DNA of 64,000 bases from Methanobacterium alkalithermotolerans (GCF_018141185.1 NZ_CP058560.1:1744001-1808000); one strand, 5' to 3'. Positions 27,604 through 37,310 are shown, counted from the stretch's first letter. The notes: generated from the sequence alone by a model not told the origin. Numbers and translations: made by a program.

Positions 27604-29337
27604 ATCACCATATAATGATTTTAAACTTTCAAATTCTATTTTAGATTCCTTTAAATCAGATACTATGGTGGGTATATCTTCTATAGGTATTCTTATTTGT
27701 TGGGAATCATCTCTATTACGTATGGTGAGAGTATCTGAACTTAAAGATTCATGGTCAACAGTTAAGGCAAAAGGAACACCTATCTCATCAGAACGTGCAT
27801 ACCTGCGCCCTATGGTTCCTGAAGAATCATATTCGGCAATGAATCCCAGCTCTCTTAAGCTATCCTTTATATCCTGAGCAAGATTTGTTAAATCTTCCTG
27901 GTTCAAAAGGGGAAAAACACTAAGTTCCACCGGGGCAATATCCGATGCAAACTGGAAATAATTTTTATCTTCCTCTTCTTTAAAACAATGGAGAAGTACG
28001 GAATAGACAATACGATCTATTCCAAAGGAAGGTTCTATTACATGAGGGAATATTTTTTCACCTCTGATGGTTTCATCCACTTCCTCAAATTGCAGGTGTT
28101 CTGGCAGAATCTGATACTTTTCTTCTAATTCCACTTCAAAAAACCCATTTTTCTGGAATGATTTTTTTATTTGTTCTGAATCAGCTTCTTCCAAAAATTT
28201 CATCAGGGCAGGGGCCTGGTTTTTAAAAGCAGGGCCAAACTTCTGCATGTTTGGTTTAGCTATAATTTTCTTAATTTTCACTGGTTCCGGATACTCTATA
28301 AAAACCTTCAGATCTTCACTGCTGTAATCACTATGGGACCTTAAATCGTAATCGGATCGGTCTGCTATTCCAATAATTTCTATCCAACCGTACCTATCAG
28401 TTTCTACTTCAACATCCCAGCAGTCTATGGCATAATGGGCCATCTCTGTGGGAAGATGTTGTCTGAATCTAAGTGCGCTATCAGGTATTCCTAATTCTCT
28501 TAAAAACTTTTGAGCAAGATATAACTGATATATAAGCATTTCACTGGATACTATTTCCTTTTCATGGGCTTCCTGGGCGGTGATGGTAATACTTTTTTTA
28601 TCACCCATCTGGCTGGTAGCAGGATATAAGTTAAGCTCTTGTTCTTTTATTTTTGAAAAACGGGGATGAGACTTGTCCTGGGGGTTTATGAATATTTCTG
28701 CTTCGGCTTGAGTGAATTCACGAAGGCGAATAACACCCTGACGGGGAGATATTTCATTCCGGTAGGCCTTACCCAGCTGTACCACTCCAAAGGGCAACTT
28801 GTTACGGAAAAATCTCAAAAGGCGCTTAAATGGTATAAATATCCCCTGAGCAGTTTCAGGCCTCATATATCCTATCTTTTTACCTTTAGCTCCAATTAAG
28901 GTTTGGAACATTAAATTGTAATTCCATACCTTGTTGAGGTGACCTCCACAACGGGGACATCTTATCTTATTTTCAGATATTTTCTCGGTGAGGATTTGAT
29001 TTTCTAAACCCTCCACATCCTCCCCGGTATGCTCTTCAATTACATGGTCCGCCCGGTAAACATCCATACAATCTTTACATTCGGTCATAGGATCTGTAAA
29101 GTGATCTACATGTCCTGAAGCTTTTAATGCTTCTTCGGGCATGATAGTTGGGGATTCGATTTCATAAAATCCCTCCCCTACGATGTAATAATTTCTCCAC
29201 TTATTCATTATCTTATTTTTGAGAATAGCTCCCAGTGGACCATAATCTACAAATCCAGCTACTCCTGAGTAAATTTCAAATGAAGACCATATAAATCCTC
29301 TTTTTTTAGCAACATTCATGACCTGGTCATGCTTCAT
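27598..29337 (-). CDS. glyS: glycyl-tRNA synthetase (archaeal/eukaryal alpha2 type)
   Basis: Class II glycyl-tRNA synthetase of the dimeric archaeal/eukaryal type, charging tRNA-Gly. The 579 residues show motif 1 near the N-terminus (YGPLGAILKNKIMNKW), motif 2 around FRNEISPRQGVIRLREFTQAEAE, motif 3 (PHVIEPSFGIDRIVYSVL) and the anticodon-binding domain from about residue 470 (APVELSVFPLLNQ). A four-cysteine insert (CKDC ... CPRCGG) may bind zinc. GGGAGATGA precedes the start. It ends against the second FilR1-type gene. Confidence 0.96.
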   Translation of the reverse strand: MKHDQVMNVAKKRGFIWSSFEIYSGVAGFVDYGPLGAILKNKIMNKWRNYYIVGEGFYEIESPTIMPEEALKASGHVDHFTDPMTECKDCMDVYRADHVIEEHTGEDVEGLENQILTEKISENKIRCPRCGGHLNKVWNYNLMFQTLIGAKGKKIGYMRPETAQGIFIPFKRLLRFFRNKLPFGVVQLGKAYRNEISPRQGVIRLREFTQAEAEIFINPQDKSHPRFSKIKEQELNLYPATSQMGDKKSITITAQEAHEKEIVSSEMLIYQLYLAQKFLRELGIPDSALRFRQHLPTEMAHYAIDCWDVEVETDRYGWIEIIGIADRSDYDLRSHSDYSSEDLKVFIEYPEPVKIKKIIAKPNMQKFGPAFKNQAPALMKFLEEADSEQIKKSFQKNGFFEVELEEKYQILPEHLQFEEVDETIRGEKIFPHVIEPSFGIDRIVYSVLLHCFKEEEDKNYFQFASDIAPVELSVFPLLNQEDLTNLAQDIKDSLRELGFIAEYDSSGTIGRRYARSDEIGVPFALTVDHESLSSDTLTIRNRDDSQQIRIPIEDIPTIVSDLKESKIEFESLKSLYGDL

Positions 29338-29404
29338 TAAATCATCTCCCTTAAACTATAAAATTAGAAAATTGATGGATAAACATAATAAATTAATAAA
29401 TACT

Positions 29405-29995
29405 TCAGGGGCTTTTCAGCTCATAATCATGCTTTATCTTACTTGTTTCAGGCCTTTGTTGCCCCATATATTTACTATCTCTATCGGGATGCCCGTAAGG
29501 CTTTTGAGACGGAGAAGTCATGGTTTCAAAAACTATCTGACATACTCTCTGCCCGGGATACAGCGCCACTGGCATTTTACCAATATTGGAAATTTCAAGG
29601 GTTATTTTACCCCAAAAACCAGGATCAATGTAACCAGCAGTAACATGCATGGTAATTCCCAGCCTGCCCATGGAAGACCTACCTTCAACTCTTGCCACCA
29701 GATTTGAAGGGATTTTAACTGTTTCGTAGGTGGTAGCCAAAGCAAATTCTCCAGGATGAATAATAAAAGAACCTCCTTCTTCTATATGTATGGATTCCAT
29801 GTAAGACTCAATATCGGACTTATCCATAGGATCAATACAGGGCTTTCTTATTATTCTAAAACCTTTAAATTCACTACCTATTCTTAGATCTACTGAAGAA
29901 GGCTGTATTTGTCTTTCTGGATCTTTTAAAGGATCAATAATTATTAATTCTTCTTCTAAATATTTTTTGATATCTATGTCACTAAGAATCGCCAT
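29405..29995 (-). CDS. dcd: dCTP deaminase, possibly bifunctional dCTP deaminase/dUTPase
   Basis: A 196-residue trimeric dUTPase-fold enzyme that deaminates dCTP in dTMP synthesis. The core motif is EGRSSMGRLGI, followed by TAGYIDPGFWGKITLEISN. The TAG-IDPGF form resembles bifunctional dUMP-forming enzymes (M. tuberculosis, M. jannaschii) more than the E. coli enzyme, so direct dCTP to dUMP conversion is likely but not proven. Its start overlaps the DUF1512 3' end by 14 bases, and a GAGATGG inside that gene serves as ribosome binding site. Confidence 0.93.
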   Translation of the reverse strand: MAILSDIDIKKYLEEELIIIDPLKDPERQIQPSSVDLRIGSEFKGFRIIRKPCIDPMDKSDIESYMESIHIEEGGSFIIHPGEFALATTYETVKIPSNLVARVEGRSSMGRLGITMHVTAGYIDPGFWGKITLEISNIGKMPVALYPGQRVCQIVFETMTSPSQKPYGHPDRDSKYMGQQRPETSKIKHDYELKSP

Positions 29996-31127
29996 TTATT
30001 ACCATCTCTTCTTTTTTTATTTCTATCTGGGAAAGGTGACTGACATGGTGAGGTATACCACAACTGTTCCCCACCCCGATTATTAAGATACGAGAACCTT
30101 CAGGAGATCTTTTAATGGAATTTTCTAAAGTTTTTAAGGCTTTTGCTGCACTATCTCTGATTTTTTTGGTCATAGGACTTATGGCCTCTTCTGGGCTCAT
30201 TTTAACGATAATAGCATCCATTTTAAGCCCTCTGGAAATAGATTTTTCTTCAATAAACCACTTATCTGTGCCAGGTCCTCCTATTACCACTCCTATACCT
30301 TCCGCAACTGTACCTGTTTTTTCGCCTTCCATTTTTATAGCAGCATCAATAGATATGATTCTATCAATTTTGTTTTTATCTATTATCCTGGATGAAATTT
30401 TTCCCACTTTACCAATCCGGGCACCAGGCCCTCTAGCCCTTATTATAGTTAAATTCCTGCCTTGAAAATCTCCTTGAAACATTATCATGTCGTCAATTTC
30501 TTTTAAATTTTTATTTTCATGGCCTTGCATCATTAAACTGGCCACTAAAGGCCCTAATCCATCTCCAATAGGTTTACCTTCTGAAAAACTTTTCACACTT
30601 TCATACTGTGATTTAACCAGCCTTAAAATTATAGGAAGGTTCATTTGAAGGCTTAAAAGTAGTTGCAAATTACCTGTTTTACGGGATAGTTCTAAATTAT
30701 GGCGCACCAACTTAAAAACGCTATTAAGACCAATAGTAGCTTTTAAAGCCATTATAATATTGGATTTTATTTCCAAATCAGCTTCAGGAGCTATTATGTT
30801 GACCATTTCATGAAAACGTTCTTCTCCCAATTCTAAAATCTGGTCAAATTTTTTCACTATACCTGCCGGATCCATACCTGCGGGGGGGATTATGAAGAAT
30901 TGTATAAAATTTTCCACTGATTCTTGAGGATCTAGAGGGGGATTACCTTCTTTCTGGGAGGTATTTATTAAAATTTTTTTAGATTGAGTAACCATTTCCT
31001 CCAGTTCCCGGACTATTTTGCTAACTGAAGAAATCATACGTATTCTCATTAACCAGGGAAAAATTAGAATTAGTAGAACCAAACCCATGATGGCCAGTAT
31101 ATTTAAGGTGGTATCTCCGAAAATCAT
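29982..31127 (-). CDS. DUF1512 family membrane-anchored protein
   Basis: A 381-residue archaeal DUF1512 protein. One hydrophobic N-terminal segment (residues about 8-27) anchors it. A helical region follows (about 35-190) and then a conserved domain (about 195-380) with MMQGHENKNLKEIDDMIMFQGDFQGRNLTIIRARGPG and GVGVVIGGPGTDKWFIEEK. The function is unknown. It sits between a TrmJ-like methyltransferase (one base gap) and dcd (14-base overlap), so the three genes are probably one transcript, although no functional link is known. Confidence 0.82.
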   Translation of the reverse strand: MIFGDTTLNILAIMGLVLLILIFPWLMRIRMISSVSKIVRELEEMVTQSKKILINTSQKEGNPPLDPQESVENFIQFFIIPPAGMDPAGIVKKFDQILELGEERFHEMVNIIAPEADLEIKSNIIMALKATIGLNSVFKLVRHNLELSRKTGNLQLLLSLQMNLPIILRLVKSQYESVKSFSEGKPIGDGLGPLVASLMMQGHENKNLKEIDDMIMFQGDFQGRNLTIIRARGPGARIGKVGKISSRIIDKNKIDRIISIDAAIKMEGEKTGTVAEGIGVVIGGPGTDKWFIEEKSISRGLKMDAIIVKMSPEEAISPMTKKIRDSAAKALKTLENSIKRSPEGSRILIIGVGNSCGIPHHVSHLSQIEIKKEEMVINGDS

Positions 31128-31128
31128 T

Positions 31129-31854
31129 TTATCTCTGACCCATCTTAATTTTTATTCTTCTTAAAAGCCCGGTTAAGGTGTGTGCTTCCCTTGCGGTAAT
31201 GAAGGACCTACCTATAATATTTTTAAATGCCCTATTCGCGGTTTTTATTTTATGGGGAGGTAAATCAACGTTTTTAACAATTTTATCCATTTCACCCAGG
31301 AGGTAATTTTTTTCCACTAGGGAAGCTTCCTCCAATCCTTCCACATCAAATTCATAGAGGTTTTTAAATAACTCATAAAAAATTATGGCAGCAGCATGGG
31401 ATATATTCATCACCGGATAGGAGGGATGGGCAGGTATGCTCACTGTAATATCACATAGTTCCAGCTCCTCATTGGATAAACCATTACCTTCTCTTCCAAA
31501 TAAAAATGCAATTTTGCCTTTGGAATTAATACTCTGCACCATTTTTTCAGGTTTAAGAGGTATTCTGGATAACCGGTAACTTCCACCAGGCATTCCAGTG
31601 GTGCCGACCACAAAATCAATGGGAACTTCCTCTAAAAATTCCCCTAATGAATCAAATTTAAGGGAATTATTTACAATATCACGGCCGTGGCTGGCCTGGA
31701 AGTAGGCTTCATTGGCTAATTTGCAGGGATTTATTAATATAAGATTTTGCAAGGCAAAATTTTTCATGGCTCTGGCTAAAAATCCAATATTTCCCGGGGT
31801 TTCTGCTTCCACAAATACCACATAGATATTATCTAAAAATGTCTGGTATTCCAT
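31129..31854 (-). CDS. TrmJ-family tRNA/RNA 2'-O-methyltransferase
   Basis: A 241-residue SPOUT-class methyltransferase of the TrmJ group, expected to methylate the ribose of tRNA position 32. The N-terminal YVVFVEAETPGNIGFLARAMKNFAL is the family signature. The SAM-binding knot is formed by FLFGREGNGLSNEEL and SIPAHPSYPVMNISHAAAIIFYEL. A C-terminal helical extension (about 170-241) is also typical. No strong ribosome binding site is visible. First gene of the trmJ-DUF1512-dcd run. Confidence 0.9.
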   Translation of the reverse strand: MEYQTFLDNIYVVFVEAETPGNIGFLARAMKNFALQNLILINPCKLANEAYFQASHGRDIVNNSLKFDSLGEFLEEVPIDFVVGTTGMPGGSYRLSRIPLKPEKMVQSINSKGKIAFLFGREGNGLSNEELELCDITVSIPAHPSYPVMNISHAAAIIFYELFKNLYEFDVEGLEEASLVEKNYLLGEMDKIVKNVDLPPHKIKTANRAFKNIIGRSFITAREAHTLTGLLRRIKIKMGQR

Positions 31855-31891
31855 TTTATCTAAAATTAATTTTTTTTTAAAATATTAATTT

Positions 31892-33394
31892 TCAGTCATC
31901 CTGGGGGCCATTATAAGCCATATCCAATAATTCCAGGATATTCATAACTTTTATATGTCCTAAACCCTCTTTTTGAAGGGTATCCTGAATATGATACTGG
32001 CAGAACGGACAGATACTTATCACTGCATCCACATTTAATTTTTTAATCATTTCTGCCTTTTTTTTACCTAATTTATAGGCAAGTTCCGGACGGCCGGATT
32101 TAACTCCTCCCCCAGCACCGCAGCACTGATTTGGCTCTTCCATTTCAACAAATTCTAATCCTTTAATTTTTTTCAAAATTTCCCGTGGTTCTCTGGTTAT
32201 TCCCTGGCTACGTGAAAGGTGGCAAGGGTCGTGATAGGTAACACGCATCGCCACGGGATGCATCTTCTCAGTATCCAGATTTTCAATGAGAAATTCACTG
32301 ATATCCACCACATTAAAGTTTACCCCATATCGAGGATAATCCTTTTTGAGGGTGGCACCACAGCCGGCACAAACAGTTATAATAGTGTCGTAGTCCAGGA
32401 AAACTTCCTGGTTATGCTTTACCAGCTTTTCCACCACATCTAATTGTCCAGTTCTAATTAATGGAGATCCACAGCACACCTGCTCTTCTGGAACAATTAT
32501 ATCAATATTATTCTCTTTTAGAACATTTAATAATGCAAAACCAACTTCCGGAATCCGGTAATCCACCATGCAACCGGTGAAAAATGCTACTTTAGATTCA
32601 GATTCATCATCTTCTTTAAATTTATTCACAGCTTCTATAAAGCCTTCCACAGGAGGATCAATTGATCGTCCGGTTTCATCCACTAGTTTTTTAACTGCCT
32701 GGTGAGCATCCAGAGGTCCAATTTTTTTCTGGTAGGCCAGTGCCCTCAATTTTTCAATAGCATCTCCGGGTATGCTGACTTCCTTGGGACAAACTTCGGC
32801 ACACTTACCACAAGTGGTACAATCATACAATCCTTCCATTAAGGCTATATTTTCCCTATTATCATAATCACGAGGGTCTAAGGCAAATTTAGATAGATAA
32901 CGCATGAAATAAGGCCCGGCATATTCTTCACTCTCCTTTATAATGGGACAGGCAGATAAGCAGGAAAAGCATTCAATACAACCTCTTAACTTTTTACTAT
33001 CGGCTGAATCTGCAGGGGAAATTAATTCCGGACAAGAAGTTCCATCACAACCTCGATCTAAGAACAAACTCATTTTATGAACTTTTTCTTCTACTTCACT
33101 TCGATCTATAATCAGATCTTTAATAACTGGAAAATCCAATGGTTCCAGCAAGGCATCATCTTCAATTTCGGCTTTACAGGCCAGCACCACATTTTTATTC
33201 ATTTTTATTGCACAAGAACCACATTGACCTGCCCTACAAGAACTCCTGAATGCGATATTCGCCTCATATTTTTCATTAATTTGATTTAAAGCATCCAGGA
33301 CCTTCATTTTTTCTTTTTTATCAATTTCATATGTTTCAATATAGGGGTCCTGGTCATCTCCAGAGTCAAATCTCAAAACCTTGATTTTAATCAT
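31892..33394 (-). CDS. tfrB: CoM/CoB thiol:fumarate reductase subunit B
   Basis: TfrB carries electrons from coenzymes M and B to fumarate for biosynthetic succinate formation. It has an N-terminal [2Fe-2S] ferredoxin domain (SSCRAGQCGSCAI...C), two [4Fe-4S] motifs (CIECFSCLSACP and CTTCGKCAEVCP) and two HdrB/GlpC-like cysteine-rich CCG domains (CCGSP and CCGAGGG). The long frame starts at 33406, but the ATG there begins a GGAGATAAAA site serving the ATG at 33394, giving 500 residues. The catalytic TfrA is not within the window, as in other Methanobacteriales where the two genes are unlinked. Confidence 0.93.
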   Translation of the reverse strand: MIKIKVLRFDSGDDQDPYIETYEIDKKEKMKVLDALNQINEKYEANIAFRSSCRAGQCGSCAIKMNKNVVLACKAEIEDDALLEPLDFPVIKDLIIDRSEVEEKVHKMSLFLDRGCDGTSCPELISPADSADSKKLRGCIECFSCLSACPIIKESEEYAGPYFMRYLSKFALDPRDYDNRENIALMEGLYDCTTCGKCAEVCPKEVSIPGDAIEKLRALAYQKKIGPLDAHQAVKKLVDETGRSIDPPVEGFIEAVNKFKEDDESESKVAFFTGCMVDYRIPEVGFALLNVLKENNIDIIVPEEQVCCGSPLIRTGQLDVVEKLVKHNQEVFLDYDTIITVCAGCGATLKKDYPRYGVNFNVVDISEFLIENLDTEKMHPVAMRVTYHDPCHLSRSQGITREPREILKKIKGLEFVEMEEPNQCCGAGGGVKSGRPELAYKLGKKKAEMIKKLNVDAVISICPFCQYHIQDTLQKEGLGHIKVMNILELLDMAYNGPQDD

Positions 33395-33620
33395 TTTTAT
33401 CTCCATCTGGCAAGTTTCCTAAAAAAAATTAATATTCTCTACAAATCAATTAATTATATTCTTAATATTTTAATTATACGGAAATTTAATTTTAATTATT
33501 CATTAATTATTTAAATCAATGATTACTTATTTTACGGATTTATTTTAAGCTCTAAAGGTATTAGTTTGAGTATTAAAATAATTTAGAATAAGTTTAAATT
33601 TAATTATTATTAGGGGCTGA

Positions 33621-33630
33621 TATAATATAA
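33621..33630 (+). promoter_or_regulatory. TATA-like box of the HEATH-motif gene
   Basis: TATAATATAA lies about 50 bases before the ATG at 33676, consistent with a short leader. Confidence 0.35.
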
Positions 33631-33675
33631 AGATTAACCCCTTCTCTGGATTTTCAAATTTTTAGACTGGTGAAA

Positions 33676-34410
33676 ATGTCAGCTTATGATTCATATGGAC
33701 GCCTGGAATCCTACTTAAAAAAAGTAGAAGATGAAACATCAAAAGAGGTAAAAATCGTTGAAAGTAGAGACCTTGGAATAGAAGGCATGCTATCTGCTTT
33801 TAGATATAATCCTGATTCTATCATAATAATTATTAAAGCAGGGGTAGATAGATCCAAAAAAGACCTGATTAGATCTATTGCTCATGAAGCTACCCACGGG
33901 GTTTTAATTTTCAAAATGGGGTACTGTCGCCTGGATTTTAAACAGGAAGTTCCTGACCAAATCATAAAAAATGCCCGGCTACTTTTTACCATGCTGGATG
34001 ATATTGTGGTTAATAAGATTATTCAGGATAATGGATTTTCTCCCTTTGGTTCAGAATACATTCCCTCGGTTAAAAGAGAAATAAAAGCAGCACTTAATGG
34101 TGAGAACATATATCTTAATTATTCCCGGGATGTGGTTTTTGACCAGATTTTAATGATTTCACGCTATGTTATTGCCTGGGCATTTTTAGAGTATTATAAT
34201 AAGCTGGAAAATCACCACCAGGAAATATTGGATGAATTTTTAAGGGCATTCCAGAAAAGCTTTGCCCATGATTATAAATTAGCCAATAAAATTACCAGAA
34301 TTATTTCAAAACATGATATTTTTAATCCAGAAGGACATAAACGGATTATATTTGAAATATTAAGCCTGTGGGGATGGCAGGAAACTTTAAATATTAAATG
34401 CCCTCTGTAA
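33676..34410 (+). CDS. hypothetical protein with HEATH zinc-peptidase-like motif
   Basis: Family not recognised. The product of about 244 residues has an HExxH motif (I-A-H-E-A-T-H, near residues 70-74 from this start) typical of zinc-dependent gluzincin peptidases. It lies on a helix after a hydrophobic strand (SIIIIIKAGV), as in such enzymes. A later MLDDIVVNKIIQ helix could provide a third acidic ligand. There is no signal peptide, so it would act in the cytosol. The frame opens at a GTG at 33670, but GGTGA overlaps that codon and points to the ATG at 33676. It stands alone. Confidence 0.7.
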   Translation: MSAYDSYGRLESYLKKVEDETSKEVKIVESRDLGIEGMLSAFRYNPDSIIIIIKAGVDRSKKDLIRSIAHEATHGVLIFKMGYCRLDFKQEVPDQIIKNARLLFTMLDDIVVNKIIQDNGFSPFGSEYIPSVKREIKAALNGENIYLNYSRDVVFDQILMISRYVIAWAFLEYYNKLENHHQEILDEFLRAFQKSFAHDYKLANKITRIISKHDIFNPEGHKRIIFEILSLWGWQETLNIKCPL

Positions 34411-34592
34411 ATACATAAATTCTAATCTAAATTTTCTTACTTTTTTTCAAAATAGTAATATTTATAATAATTAATAAATACAAATAACAAAAAGATTTAA
34501 TTAGGCTAAAACTAAATCCTAAAAAAGAATAAAATCAGTTGATATTTTAGAATTTATTCAGGCCAGGTTATGGGGAGTATGGAGTCAGAATG

Positions 34593-34654
34593 GAATTCAA
34601 ATATTTCAATTAAGGAATATGAAGTGTGTACTAGAATTCAAATATTTTAATTAA
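34593..34654. repeat. pair of 21-bp direct repeats upstream of iorAB
   Basis: Two 21-base copies at 34593-34613 and 34634-34654 differ at one position (C versus T). They start 41 bases apart, close to four helical turns. Each is a near-palindrome centred on AAATATTT with ATT and AAT arms. They lie 82-143 bases before the iorA start, in an otherwise empty 325-base gap (34411-34735). An operator pair for iorAB is the likely reading. The rest of the gap shows only AT-rich sequence with a possible TATA near 34459-34470. Confidence 0.5.
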
Positions 34655-34735
34655 CTGAAATAACTACGAATCTAGAAATATGAGGCAGTTATGGTGAACA
34701 TGTCTATTTTAATTTATTATAGTTGGTGAACTCAA

Positions 34736-36607
34736 ATGGACCCTAAACAACTTGTCAATGGAAAAAATGGAGAAAAACTTTTTCTACTGGGTAATGAAGC
34801 CGCAGTTAGAGGTGCACTGGAATCTGGTGTTTCAATTGCTGCTACTTATCCGGGAACCCCATCTTCAGAAATTGGGAATGAATTATCAAAAATAGCTAAA
34901 GAAGCAGGTTTGTATTTTGAATTTTCTATAAATGAAAAAGTAGCTTTAGAAGTTGCTGCTGCTGCTGCTGCATCCGGAGTACGATCCTTCACTTTCATGA
35001 AACATGTGGGAGTTAATGTAGCATCGGATTCACTGATGAGTGCAGTTTATACGGGAGTAAGGGGAGGGATGGTAATTTTAGTGGCAGATGAACCATCCAT
35101 GTTCTCTTCCCAGAATGAACAGGATACTCGTCATTATAATCGACTGGCTAATTTCCCATTACTGGAACCTTCCAATCCCCATGAAATTAAAGAATTCATT
35201 AAATATGGTTTTGAATTATCAGAAAAATTCCAGATACCTGTTCTAATTCGTACCACTACCCGAACTTCTCATATGAGGGGAATTGTGGAACTGGGGCATT
35301 TATCCAAACCTTCTAAAAAAGGATATTTTATTAAAAACCCTTCTCAATTTGTACCAGTACCTTCCACCGCCAGGGTAATGCACCAAAAACTGGTTGAAAA
35401 AATGGATACCATAAAAGATGAGGTAAATTCCTCTGACCTTAATAGAATTTACAACAATAAAAAAACCTCCCCTATGGGGATAATCTCCAGTGGGAGTGCT
35501 TTTAATTATGTCATGGATGTCATAAATGGCAACAATCTTGATATCCCGGTTTTAAAACTGGGATTCAGTTATCCCTTCCCTGAAGAAAAGGTTCTGGAAT
35601 TTATGGAAAATCTGGATGCTATTCTGGTGGTGGAAGAAGTTGATCCCATTATGGAAAAAGAAATACTTTCCATCCTGGGCCAAAGAGGAATCAAAAAAAC
35701 GGTTCATGGTAAACTGGACAAAACATTGCCTCTTATTTATGAATTCAATCCAGATATTGTGGCGGGATCCTTAAAAAAACTGGGGGACTATCCTCTTAAA
35801 TCCGAAAACAAGGATAATTTATCCTCAACTATGCAGCTACCTAATCGCCCACCTACTTTATGTGCCGGCTGCCCCCATCGTGCAGCATATTATGCCATTA
35901 TAAAAGCCCGGGAAAATCTGGGCATAGAGGAAGATGATATGATATTCCCTACTGATATCGGATGTTATACCCTGGGAATAGAGTCACCCTATAATGCGGG
36001 GGACTATTTACTGTCTATGGGTTCGGGCATAGGGGCCAGCTGCGGTTTTTCCCGGGCAACTGATCAAAAAATAGTGAGCTTTATTGGTGATTCTACTTTC
36101 TTCCATGCCGGAATCCCTCCTCTTGTAAACGCAGTTCATAATAAGCATAACTTTGTTTTAACAGTACTGGACAATCGTACCACGGCCATGACCGGCGGAC
36201 AACCCCACCCGGGACTTCCAGTTGATGGTATGGGAGAAGTGGCCCCGGAAATTTCTATAGAAAAAATAGCTGCTGCTGCCGGTGCCGACCTGGTGGAAAC
36301 TATTAATCCTCTAAATCTTAAAAATAGTATTCCTATTTTTGAAAAAGCTATTCAAAATCAGGGTGTTAGTGTAGTAATTTCTAAGTATCCCTGCATGTTA
36401 ATTAAAGGCATTAAAAAGCCTAAAAAACTATTTTTAACCATTGATACAGAAAAGTGCGATGATTGTCTGGAATGTGTTAGTCAGCTAAGCTGCCCAGCCA
36501 TATTCAAGACGGAAGATGGTTCTATAAAAATAGATAATTTTCAGTGTAGAGGGTGTACCATATGTTTACAAATGTGTCCTCAAAAAGCAATCCGGGGAAA
36601 GAGGTGA
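34736..36607 (+). CDS. iorA: indolepyruvate ferredoxin oxidoreductase, alpha subunit
   Basis: IorA with IorB converts arylpyruvates and CoA to arylacetyl-CoA, CO2 and reduced ferredoxin, or runs in reverse to make aromatic amino acids from arylacetates. The 623 residues contain the pyruvate-oxidoreductase N-terminal domain (AATYPGTPSSEIGNEL), a TPP-binding domain (CAGCPHRAAYYAI ... GDSTFFHAGIPPL...DNRTTAMTGGQPHPG) and C-terminal clusters with CDDCLECVSQLSC and CRGCTICLQMCP. GGTGA precedes the ATG. iorB follows directly. Confidence 0.95.
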   Translation: MDPKQLVNGKNGEKLFLLGNEAAVRGALESGVSIAATYPGTPSSEIGNELSKIAKEAGLYFEFSINEKVALEVAAAAAASGVRSFTFMKHVGVNVASDSLMSAVYTGVRGGMVILVADEPSMFSSQNEQDTRHYNRLANFPLLEPSNPHEIKEFIKYGFELSEKFQIPVLIRTTTRTSHMRGIVELGHLSKPSKKGYFIKNPSQFVPVPSTARVMHQKLVEKMDTIKDEVNSSDLNRIYNNKKTSPMGIISSGSAFNYVMDVINGNNLDIPVLKLGFSYPFPEEKVLEFMENLDAILVVEEVDPIMEKEILSILGQRGIKKTVHGKLDKTLPLIYEFNPDIVAGSLKKLGDYPLKSENKDNLSSTMQLPNRPPTLCAGCPHRAAYYAIIKARENLGIEEDDMIFPTDIGCYTLGIESPYNAGDYLLSMGSGIGASCGFSRATDQKIVSFIGDSTFFHAGIPPLVNAVHNKHNFVLTVLDNRTTAMTGGQPHPGLPVDGMGEVAPEISIEKIAAAAGADLVETINPLNLKNSIPIFEKAIQNQGVSVVISKYPCMLIKGIKKPKKLFLTIDTEKCDDCLECVSQLSCPAIFKTEDGSIKIDNFQCRGCTICLQMCPQKAIRGKR

Positions 36608-36608
36608 T

Positions 36609-37223
36609 TTGGTGAGGTTAAACAGTCAGGATTCTTATAAAATTTATATATCCGGGGTGGGTGGACAGGGAATTATAAAGTCCTCCATTATCCTGGGCGA
36701 AGCAGCCATAGAGAGTGGTTTAAATGTGGTGATGAGTGAAATACATGGAATGGCACAAAGGGGAGGTGTAGTTTTCACCGAACTAAAACTGGGGAATGCC
36801 CAAAGTTCCATAATAGAAGAAGGACAGGCAGACCTTTTAATATCATTTGAACCAATGGAAGCAGTTAGGGTAATGAACAAGTCCAGTAAAGAAACTAATT
36901 TTGTTGTAAACACTGCCCCCATCATGCCTTTTAATATATCTAACAGTGAATTTCCTTATCCTAAGCTGGAAGATATCTTAACAGAATTGAAATCTAATTC
37001 AAATTCTTTATTTGCCTTTAATGCTGAAAAGATTGCAGAAGAATCCGGGAATATTCTGGCCATGAACATGGTAATGCTGGGAGCAGCAGCTGCCATTGAA
37101 GGGTTTCCTATAAAAAAAGAAAGCTTAATAAAAGCTATGGATGAAAATTTACCTCCTAATTCTCTGGACATTAACCATAAAGCCTTTGAAATGGGATATA
37201 AGCAGGTTAAATCCCGGAAATAA
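36609..37223 (+). CDS. iorB: indolepyruvate ferredoxin oxidoreductase, beta subunit
   Basis: A 204-residue gamma-type subunit of the 2-oxoacid:ferredoxin oxidoreductase family. YISGVGGQGIIKSSIILGEAA near the N-terminus and SEIHGMAQRGG are family signatures. It pairs with IorA in a soluble cytosolic complex. TTG at 36609 and GTG at 36612 are both possible starts; GAGGTGA at the iorA stop is the ribosome binding site. The two genes are one base apart, so they are translationally coupled. A hairpin followed by T8 at 37248-37283 probably ends the transcript. Confidence 0.95.
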   Translation: MVRLNSQDSYKIYISGVGGQGIIKSSIILGEAAIESGLNVVMSEIHGMAQRGGVVFTELKLGNAQSSIIEEGQADLLISFEPMEAVRVMNKSSKETNFVVNTAPIMPFNISNSEFPYPKLEDILTELKSNSNSLFAFNAEKIAEESGNILAMNMVMLGAAAAIEGFPIKKESLIKAMDENLPPNSLDINHKAFEMGYKQVKSRK

Positions 37224-37247
37224 AAGAAAACATATTATTTTTTTTCA

Positions 37248-37283
37248 TCCTGAACTTTAGTCCAGGACGAAAATATTTTTTTT
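37248..37283 (+). terminator. hairpin plus T8 downstream of iorAB
   Basis: TCCTGAAC (37248-37255) and GTCCAGGA (37260-37267) form an eight-pair stem with one mismatch and a four-base loop, followed by eight T at 37276-37283. This is an intrinsic-like end signal between convergent iorB and the ACT-domain gene. Confidence 0.5.
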
Positions 37284-37310
37284 AATTAAAAAATTCTATT
37301 TTTTTCACAA

